A DNA stretch of 64,000 bases. It comes from Dermacentor variabilis (Eukaryota; Arthropoda; Arachnida; Ixodida; Ixodidae). Below the pieces are notes generated by a model. The model saw only the letters and a list, made by a program, of their open reading frames with translations, searched no databases and had not been told where the DNA came from. The stretch lies in contig NC_134572.1 of the NCBI RefSeq assembly GCF_050947875.1, forward strand, positions 117,900,709-117,964,708, in the 5' to 3' direction. Every line of letters begins with the position of its first letter. Position 1 is the first letter of the stretch. The position numbers and the translations under genes were made by a program. Positions 56,022 to 64,000 of the stretch are shown one piece after another.

Positions 56022-56249
56022 AAATTAATGGAAATGAAAGTGGATGAAAAAACAACTTGCCTCTGGTGGGGGAACGATCCCACGTATTCGCATTACGCGT
56101 AATGCGAAGACGTGGGATCGTTCCCCACCTGCGGCAAGTTGTCTTTTCATGCGCTTTTATTTCCATTAATTTATAATTTCTTCAACTCAGTTAGTTAGTA
56201 CAGCTAATTTCCCCTATGTTGTCCTCGGTGTCATTGTTTGTTGGCTTCT
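56019..56249. mobile_element. Palindromic relative of the tRNA-containing TIR element
   Basis: 56019-56097 and 56098-56176 form an inverted repeat with no spacer (79-bp arms, about 88 percent by eye). Each arm holds AATGGAAAT, AAAAGACAACTTGCC-like sequence and then the T-arm and 3' anticodon half of the tRNA-Thr-like unit. Two tRNA 3' halves are thus joined head to head, and no complete tRNA remains. From 56177 to 56249 the sequence follows the right terminus of 48888-49255 and ends TTGGCTTCT. The left terminus is missing. Confidence 0.75.
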
Positions 56250-58110
56250 TATGATATGAATAATAAATATAGGGCTCTCGGTTAACCCCCTTTCTTGTAC
56301 GGTTAAGAAGTCGCGGTGCTTATTGATCCTGAGTATACTATAATTGTATAGCAGGCAGAAAATGCTTTAAATCGGCACAGAAAAGTCGGCATGTTACAGA
56401 AAAGAAAATACGAACGGATTAGAATTACTTCTTTCAAAAATATAGTTGATTATAGTCGCCAATCGCGGTCACACGAAGGTAATTGAACAGATAGTAAAGA
56501 CGCTATCGATTACTTTAACGTTACTTTCGTCCCTACTTTTATTGACATTGCACAAATGCAGTAAACAGAACGAGGTGTAGCCGCTGGCACTATCAGCTGC
56601 GTCCTCTGCAGCCCTTCACACGTTGTTTGTCTTCGATAACACAATTGCTTTTGAAGAAGTTCCTTCGGTATATCTTCCCTCGTTTGCTTGCGAAGACATG
56701 TGCAGCGACAACGAAAACTCGCTCTTTGTCAGCGCTCGAGAGGAGGTTTGTGTTGTGTAAAGTACGAACAGCTTGCCCACAAGGTTGTGGTTATACCCAA
56801 TGCCGCGATGGTTTGCTTTGAGTCCTCTATGAAGCGCAGCGCTTCAATGTTGCTGGCGCGTATAGGGAAGGCGCTCCCGATAGGGCCAGTGATATGGTAG
56901 TGACTGTTGGAAGCGGAATTTTTATTTATAGCCTCGAATTTTTTTTGCAAGATTGCCGAAAATCGGTAAGTTAAGTAAAAGAAAAACAAAAGCACGAGGT
57001 TTTCAAATCCGTAACTCTACACCAAACCAGATATAACAGTTCTGTAAATTGCATCCGTTAGAGCGTCTGAAGCGGATAAATACGATATACCAATTTAGAT
57101 CTTACGTGAATTTGTTGCAGTGCTTACGAGGGTTCTGCAAAAGTCATACTCATATTTAGTATTTGAAAGCCATATATAATACACTAATATTATCCGCTTT
57201 AGATATACTATTAGATGCGGTTTAAAAAATGGTGATATCGAGTTTCCTTGCTGAGTTGCGGAGTTCTAAGCCTGACAATATTATTTTCTAAGGATCAGCA
57301 CTCTTCGACAATTTTTATAAAAATATCGCCACAATAAAACGAAAATACGCTTCCTACAGTCGCTAGATATTTAGCTTTTTTGTCGTAAATGCAACAATCT
57401 TCATCACATTTCGTGCATTGTTTTCCGAGAAAAATGATTTCTCCGTTACCATGTATGGTAACTGTAACTGGTTACATCTAGTTGGTTACTGAAAAAAAAA
57501 AGTTATTGAATTATAGTGAGCTACCGAGTAAAAGAAATTATCGTCAAATTACAAAATTATACCAAAAAACGTAATTGATTTCAAGTAATTAATTACATAT
57601 AATTCGTCACGTACAAGCCTTAACTTTGCTAGGTGAAACCTCGATGCCGATCACCAGGCTGATCGCGTGTAGATGTAAAAAAAATAACAAAATTTTGTTT
57701 CGTTTAAGCGAAATTTTATTTTCGGCGAATTACGTATTCCGCCCGTACATGATTGTTCTAAAAGCATGAATCGCAGAAAACGCGCATTTAGTTTCGCGTA
57801 TAAATAAAGGCTTTACGTGATTTGCGCAAAGAATATATGCGTCCACAAATGAGATTTTGGACAATTGCGGGTTCCGGAGCGCTTTATCGCCGAAAATGCA
57901 GCGCGCAATTGTCATCGGGCCAAGTGTTTTCAAAGAGGCGCCTGTGTGCAATGTGTCAGAAATGTCACTACGCGAGCCCATGTGTATACGTTTCTGGGAA
58001 CATCTGGCATTTGCATATGGGGTGCCTGATCGATGTCGACGCCACGTTTGATATTTACATTTTCATCTCTGTGTCATAAATGTACGCGGTTGATCCGAAG
58101 TCATTAAACG
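56250..58110. other. No supportable gene
   Basis: AT-rich sequence with no recognised repeat. Frames up to 88 codons (56729-56995) have no known motif. AATGGAAATTTTATTTTCGGCGAATTACG near 57715 shows no repeat partner in the window. Confidence 0.4.
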
Positions 58111-58204
58111 CATTTGGAAACGTTACAGCTGTTGGAAAGTCGCAGCCTGAAAGCCAGGACAAAGCATTCAGTGAACACGGCCAGGCGAACTTCTTCCTCT
58201 GAGG

Positions 58205-58285
58205 CTTCGAGAGAGAGAGATGAAAGAAGTTCACGCGCTCGGTTGGCTACCCTACGCTTGAGGAAGTGGAATTGGGAGAGAAGTG
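58205..58285 (-). repeat. GGGTAGCAAAC-type repeat, minus strand
   Basis: GAGAGAGAGAGATGAAAGAAG, CGCGCTCGGTTGGCTACCC and TACGCTTGAGGAAGTGG. On the minus strand this gives GGGTAGCCAACCG followed by a TCTC tail, as in the plus-strand copies at 21205 and 23560. Confidence 0.45.
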
Positions 58286-58466
58286 CATCGCCGTGCGTCC
58301 TCCTGTAGGGCGGCAGAATAGTGCGTCTCTTTCTCCCTCACCACGACCCCCTCCTCCTCCCCCACCTCTAATGAGGCTTTTCTATCTTGGAGGACGGCTA
58401 CGCTCAGAAAAACAATGGAAGCAAAACAGGGCGATAACAGATGGATAGCATGAACAATGTACACAT

Positions 58467-58467
<1 letters not shown>

Positions 58468-58531
<64 letters not shown>

Positions 58532-58532
58532 A
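58468..58532. repeat. (GAAA)n microsatellite
   Basis: About 16 GAAA units, pure. Confidence 0.97.
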
Positions 58533-59960
58533 ACCTTCGTGCTGCTCTCCCACGTAGCAGTTGCCGTAAGTGCGTCAGTGAAATTCATATTCGTGACAAG
58601 AGAAAGCGCCCTACTCAGTCACTTCGCGATCTTCTAACTCCGGCGAGGATTTATTCAGTGTCGGGAAGCCTCGCGATGGAGCGCTGAGACAAGATGGGGT
58701 AGCGCGTGGTCGGTTTCGCAAACTTGCAGGCCAGCTATGTGCTAACTATTATTGTTGCACACGATGTGCGTTTCTTTTTTTTTTGTTCTTTTTTAATGCG
58801 TGAGCATTAAGAGTGCCACAGTTGAAAAGAGTGTATCTGAAGCGTCGAATGAGCTTCTGAACAACACTTTGTAATGTTGTGAACGCGGTTTAAATCATGG
58901 ATCAGGGACCCCCAAAGAAGTGCGACCTAATGCTAACGCATCTCCTTCGCATTTACCGTTAAATCGCCATGGAATTCATTTTTCTTTCTTTCTTTTGCCG
59001 CGCAGCAAGGCGTATATAACTCCTGTCAGCCTTTGAATGTGGCTTCAGCGTCGGTTACGCTGCCTAAGTAATAACAGCGCTATCGGTGAAAAAGCACGAG
59101 TGTTGCACCGAGATAACCGAACTGATAAAAAAGCTGCCGTGCGCGTGCATGCTGATAGCCAGGGCCTAGCTGGCGGTGGAAGTGAACACGTTCCGGGCAC
59201 TCCTTTCTCATTCACGTTCACTCACACGGGGTGACTACGCGTGAGAGTCGTCACTCTTGTGGCGCTAACGCCCGCACGCTGGTTGACCTACATACGCAGT
59301 TGTGCGCAAAACTTACGTTCTAGCAACGTGGTGCATGCTTTACGTCAAGCGAACGATGTCTGACCCATACCTACATTAGCCTGTCTGTGTTTTAATTTGA
59401 TTGATGGTTTGATTGAACGGGGCGTCTTATTACGATGAAAAATATTTTTATGCACCTTCGCAAAATCGTATATTAGCGTATATTAGCGTAAATTATGCTC
59501 GCCCACTCCCACGCTCGCTCGCTCACTCATGTGTGTGCCCGAGAATGACTTGCTGCAAAGTTTTTTTTTTCTTTTTTGTAAGTGTGGTTGACGGAATGCA
59601 CCAAACCGTTCGACGTACGTAAACATCTGACACGTCGTATACTACAACAACGCTTCAGCGAAGCCGCGTTAAAAACGCGCCGGGGTGGTAGTTGGGGGCG
59701 AACAGAATAGATTATTCTATTTTTACAACTTTCGGCCTTGTTCCGCTTCAGAAACTTGGCACGCGCTACGCGGGGCACGCTCGACACAGACGGAAGCGAG
59801 GGGGGAAAAAAGCAGAAAAACAAAAACAAGAAACACAAGACGAATTGGCAGTCAGTCATCGAATCATTCGTGTTTAAGTTGCACTTATACTGTAATCACT
59901 GGTATAATAACCCGTTTGTTGGCCAATCCCCAGAGTGAGTGTGTGCCATCTCCACAATTC
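58533..59960. other. No supportable gene
   Basis: No domain or RNA gene recognised. A GTATATTAGC word is tandemly repeated at 59469-59492. A-rich sequence at 59806-59840 produces lysine-rich frames only. Confidence 0.4.

Positions 59961-59962
<2 letters not shown>

Positions 59963-60008
<46 letters not shown>
59963..60008. repeat. (AT)n microsatellite
   Basis: About 23 AT units. Confidence 0.95.
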
Positions 60009-60012
<4 letters not shown>

Positions 60013-60019
60013 AAGAATG

Positions 60020-60112
60020 AAAGACAAGGACGTTAACCATGGTATAGTCACGTCCGGTTGGCTATACTATATATACGTGGAAAGGGTTCGAGTGGAAAGA
60101 AAGGTAAGAAGC
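60020..60112 (-). repeat. GGGTAGCAAAC-type repeat, minus strand
   Basis: GAATGAAAGACAAGGACGTTAACC, then GTCACGTCCGGTTGGCTATAC, then a purine-rich stretch. On the minus strand this reads GTATAGCCAACCGGACGTGAC ... GGTTAACGTCC, as in the other family members. Confidence 0.45.
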
Positions 60113-60331
60113 AGGTAATGTCAGTGTGCAAATGAATGTTCACTCACTGCCTTCAAGAAGTGCATTAGCGCCCTTTGGTGGATGTTTGCTTCCGAGACCG
60201 GTCTGTCGTGTAAGCGCATGGCCTCCAAGATTGCTGCGTATACTATGACATTCAAGATCGGGCGTCGCGCGGCGCCCCATCTCGGAGGCCATAGTAAGCG
60301 GCTGAGCCTATAGCACGCAGCGCATCTCGTT

Positions 60332-60572
60332 TAATAATAATAATATTTGGGGTTTTACGTGCCAAAACCACTTTCTGATTATGAGGCACGCCGTAGTGGA
60401 GGACTCCGGAAATTTTGACCACCTGGGGTTCTTTAACGTGCACCTAAATCTAAGCACACGGGTGTTTTCGCATTTTGCCCCCATCGAAATGCGGCCGCCG
60501 TGGCCGGGATTCGATCCCGCGACCTCCTGCTCAGCAGCCCAACACCATAGCCACTGAGCAACGACGGCGGGT
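60332..60572 (-). mobile_element. Young tRNA-headed SINE, minus strand, with 10-bp target-site duplication
   Basis: GCATCTCGTT flanks the element (60322-60331 and 60573-60582). On the minus strand it runs from CCGTCGTTGCTCAGTGGC through the B box (CGCGGGATCGAATCCC) to TTTTGGCACGTAAAACCCC and a short (TTA)n tail. The body includes CACGTTAAAGAACCCCAGG and CGGAGTCCTCCACTACGGC. Identity to 55349-55586 is high. Confidence 0.93.
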
Positions 60573-61697
60573 GCATCTCGTTGAGAGCTCATCGAAGAAT
60601 GGACAGTGGCGCGGGCATTAGAGTTTCATCATATCCTCGCAAGAGTGACTTGCGGTGCCGTTGACCTTTGGCGAGAGAAGTCGTCGGTGATGAGGCACGA
60701 AAAAGGCGTTCGTGAATGCGACGCTCAACCTCACACGGGGCACTAAAGAAATGGTTCGCCACGGCAGTGTCCGGTCGGCATCTGTTATCGCAAGTCGGGC
60801 TCGCGAGCGAATATAACTCGGAATTGGTGAAACCGGGGCGAATTCCATCGTCGAAGTGTTACGTGCAACGAGCAAGTGAGTAAAGTCGCTCTGTGTATAC
60901 TCTGTATACAGCTTCCTCATAGTTGAAACCAGGATCAGAATTCCCGTGTTGGTATTTTTTTCCGGGATTTCAGAAGGAGAGCCCCGTCATCATCGGGACA
61001 ACATCAGACAATTCGCACTTCTGCCATCGCCTCCCTACCACCCTGACATGTCCCAATTTCCTATCCGCGAGGAGGACGAACAGTTAAGAACGAGTAAGTT
61101 GGCAGGTCATTGAAAACTTCCTGTAGCTGCCACGAGCAGCTACGGAAAGCGGGAAATAGCTGAGTGTATAGCAGGGACTAGGTGTACATCCGTCTGCCCA
61201 TTTTGTCCGCACCCCCATTGCACGCACCTGTACACATGTGGCTATCATATATACCTGCGTATACAGCACCTATACTTCGTTTAAGAACAAGCTCAAAAAG
61301 CGGCAATTTGAGTCTTGCATCAAAAATCGAGGAAGACAAGCGGGCACAATGATGGAAAAATCCAGAGGCCGCGCGCGACTAGACATTCACTACCTATACC
61401 ATGTACGCCATAACTCAAGTCATGCCATCGAAGCCAGCCCCCAAGTCTTAAGCTACTTTACTCAAGTAATCGAGCACACGGACCCTCGTGCTGTAGAGCT
61501 ATATAGGCCTTTTACAACGAGCAGTTCGCTCACCGGGCGCCGCCACAGGCGTGCCGCGCCATTGCACGCCTTCGGAATAGGCTTCAGCCGCCGCCGGCCG
61601 CTGCGGTAATGTTCCGCCGAGAGGTCGGGTACTACAGTACTACAGTAGTACTTATAACTAGTGCTACAGCTTAGTACTACATCACTATTAACTTAAA

Positions 61698-61872
61698 ATG
61701 CGGAAGAAGCAGAAGGAAGACGTGCTCCGTCGTGAACGGCAAACACAGCGCCAGAGTCTGCATGGCAAGTGGCGCGCGATGAGGCTGCGTGAGCGAGCTT
61801 CAGTGATCCACCTGCACATGCGCAAGGAGTGCCCATGTTTACGACCGTTCGTCGTGTACACCCTTCCGCAAG
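61698..61872 (+). CDS. Possible first coding exon, unidentified basic protein
   Basis: An ATG with AAAA upstream opens a frame of 58 codons starting MRKKQKEDVLRRERQTQRQ, rich in R, K and E, followed by HMRKECPCLRPFVVYTLPQ. The frame meets CCGCAAG/GTGAGTAC at 61872/61873, a near-consensus 5' splice site, and loses protein-like character after it. The gene would continue to the right of 61873, but I found no convincing acceptor and second exon. I do not recognise the family. The charged helix-like start could be nuclear or coiled coil. A chance frame beside a chance GTGAGT is the alternative. Confidence 0.3.
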
Positions 61873-63560
61873 GTGAGTACAAGAAACTCAACCGCCAAAT
61901 AGCCAATGACCGGCAATCTTATGTTGCCGCTAATGACTATACCAGGCTATGTAGAACACTGCCTGCAGCGACAACAGCGTCATACCGCCATTGCAGCACG
62001 GCACTACCATATCACGCAAATGTTTAGCTTCGACAAGCATGCAAGTCGGCGCTGCAGCCTCTCCAGGCAAGTACGACTGAGTTACTAGAACCACGTCACC
62101 TTTTATAGCGGCGAAGTCAAACTTTAAATGATAGCTAGGCGGGCACCGCTCTTTCTAGCGACGTGAATAAGACAGCAGGTTAGCAATATCTCAGCAACTT
62201 GCAACATTTTTGGCCACCCGTATGCGAATACATTTTAATGTGCGCTGTAAATAATCAGAAAACCTTTCCGAAATTAAGCTATCTGATCCGCGCTGGCGAC
62301 AAGAATGACGTGGTCGGAGTATAGGTCGCAAACTCATTTCCAGCTTTTCAGCGCGCGCAGTCACGTATATATTCCTGAACAACTTCGAAGTTGTTGCACG
62401 TACAGTTAACGCCAGCAGGCGGGCGGCCGTCACAGTCTTACAAATTTACCGCTGTAAATACTATAGAACATAAGGGTAAATGTAAGCACCAGGCTGCTAC
62501 ATTCGTCGCCTTCAGCCGGTAAAACATGCGTAACTTCCGCACGATAAGATTGCAGTGCAGACGGAATGGATAAGTAAACGGTATACTTGCACTATATACC
62601 TCTGCAGCTTGTACAAAAGTTTTGTGTCGTCTACACTCACTGGTCACCGTGGTTGCTGAAATACCGGCTGTATGAGCCGTGCATGTGACCGCCGTGGTCA
62701 TCATGTAGACAAGCAAGTAAACACCGTTAGAAGGCGCTCAAGGGCAGGCACTGTCATGAGGCGCCCATGGGTATGGTGATGTAAAAGGGTTATATAGCTC
62801 CGAGTCACTTCAGCTAATCAGGAAGAGGGCTGGTTCCCTATATCGATGTTCCTTTTTTTATTGAAGGATGAGACAGCTGGAAAATAGGCCGTCGAGGAGC
62901 CAGCTATCCTAATCATCAAGGATAAGCTCCGGCGGCTAAGGAATGTAGAAAAAAAAAAAACACGAAACAAGTAAAAGAAAAAAAAGCTAGGAAACAGACG
63001 GAAATAAGAACGAGTGGCGGACGATATCCATGTCAGAGCGCGCTGTACAGGCGGCATGCGAACGTCCAACCACAGCGTGCGCTACGAAACCGTCTCTATA
63101 GAACGGCGAGAAAAAGAAACACACAAAAGAATTTTTGAACAAATCGAGGAATAAAGCGCATAAAAAAAACAGTGCAATGGCAGAATCACAAATCTATTAG
63201 CGGCTGAAAATGGGTACAGCCTTCCGCCATTTGATGCACGGAGCCAGTTCTGATTGTGTATCACCTAAGATATAAGCAACACGTACTTGTTCGGTACTTG
63301 CTGATGCGCGCCTCCCATTCTATTGTACGTTAGTTAAATAAGGGTTCCCCGTGCAGTGCTGTTGAGGTGCCCTCCTGTGAGAGACAGTTACGGCGCTGCA
63401 CTCATCTCTTCCTCTCCTTTTCACACAAATAAGGGGCGTATACACTAATCAGAAATACTGAGTGCACATATACTACTATTATTACTACCAATAGAAGTAA
63501 TAGTATTGTTAATGTTATGTTAAAAAGCCAATAAAGAACTAGATAGTCCCAGGCAGACGC
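61873..63560. other. No supportable gene
   Basis: No protein family motif, RNA gene or shared repeat recognised. A-rich and T-rich runs lie at 62854-62864 and 62948-62986. It could hold intron sequence of a plus-strand gene that starts at 61698. Confidence 0.35.
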
Positions 63561-63562
63561 CA

Positions 63563-64000
63563 TCAAAATTCCATGACGTCGCGGCAGGCTGGAGCGGGAA
63601 CATCAAGACGGCGTCGGCCACCCGCCCTTCCTCTCTTTTTATTTTTATTTTGCATCTTTTCTGGCTTGTCGAGCCTCTTCTGACGGCAAGAGCGGTCTTT
63701 CTTTTTCAAAATAGGGGCGTAATTCACTAGAGAGATCAAATTATTTATTTCCGTTCGTATTGTGTCCCTTTCAACCCTGATACGGACGGATTCGTGTGTT
63801 TTTTTCAAAGAAGCAACCTGGTCGCCCAACTCCGTGTTAACTTCAGCGACGGTCCGGCGTATTATTTGTCTTCACGCAATCTGTGTGTCGCGAGTGAGAC
63901 ACTCCAACTCGTCACTTTCACGAGATGACTCGTCGTCTTCGGTTGCGTCACGGGTATATAGCTCTCTCCTTAGTGGGATCCGTGTCCCAAAATAAGCTTG
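63563..64000 (-). pseudogene. Unidentified coiled-coil-like coding remnant, runs off the window end
   Basis: The minus strand from the window edge is open except for one TGA (63872-63874). It reads an acidic segment (TEDDESSRESDELECL), then IIRRTVAEVNTELGDQVASL and KKTHESVRIRVERDTIRTEI, which look like amphipathic helices, then a K/R-rich tail ending CRDVMEF at 63563. The in-frame stop suggests a dead copy, or an exon boundary nearby. Charged helices followed by a basic tail would suit an ORF1-like or structural protein. No family was recognised. Confidence 0.3.

Overview
This is eukaryotic DNA and most probably comes from a hard tick (Ixodidae). The reasons are a tRNA-headed SINE family of the kind described in ixodid ticks, many dispersed repeats with no bacterial traits, very long (AT)n, (GT)n and (GATA)n tracts, and a HEXIM gene with an arthropod-type sequence. 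A metastriate genus such as Rhipicephalus or Dermacentor is a guess from repeat resemblance and is not shown by the sequence.

The window is gene-poor. Only one complete gene is convincing: an intronless HEXIM homologue (7SK/P-TEFb regulator) on the minus strand at 35046-35951. Three weaker coding candidates are a possible terminal exon at 22654-22861 (+), a possible first exon at 61698-61872 (+), and a minus-strand open stretch running off the right end (63563-64000). Nearly all other open reading frames are chance frames, microsatellite frames or transposon relics.

Layout. 1-5.8 kb: low in recognisable repeats, no supportable gene. 5.9-7.8 kb: decayed 5'-truncated non-LTR retrotransposon (minus). 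7.9-15.2 kb: repeat mosaic (TTTAACGAA-rich repeat, microsatellites, a foldback element, a degenerate tandem repeat of about 545 bp). 17.4-21.5 kb: a 1.27-kb divergent inverted repeat, a GATA tract, CA/AT tracts, an old SINE. 21.6-25.3 kb: SINE pieces, a possible exon, two perfect hairpins beside a poly-G run. 26.4-33.0 kb: relics plus two composite elements, each bracketed by a short palindrome. 34.4-36.2 kb: HEXIM. 43.7-46.4 kb: an RTE-type relic, a small MITE and a foldback element carrying tandem hammerhead-ribozyme-like motifs. 48.7-52.1 kb: a tRNA-containing terminal-inverted-repeat element, a second RTE relic, a young SINE and a solo LTR. 55.3-60.6 kb: two more SINEs with target-site duplications and a palindromic relative of the tRNA element.

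The most unusual content is non-genic: (1) the 303-bp foldback element at 45531-45833, whose minus strand repeats the core of a dimer-type hammerhead ribozyme; (2) the tRNA-Thr-like element with 67-bp inverted termini at 48888-49255, and its near-perfect 158-bp palindromic relative at 56019-56176; (3) elements whose two ends are the same 14-bp palindrome (28348-29061 and 32218-32996). All family assignments were made by eye and no database was searched.
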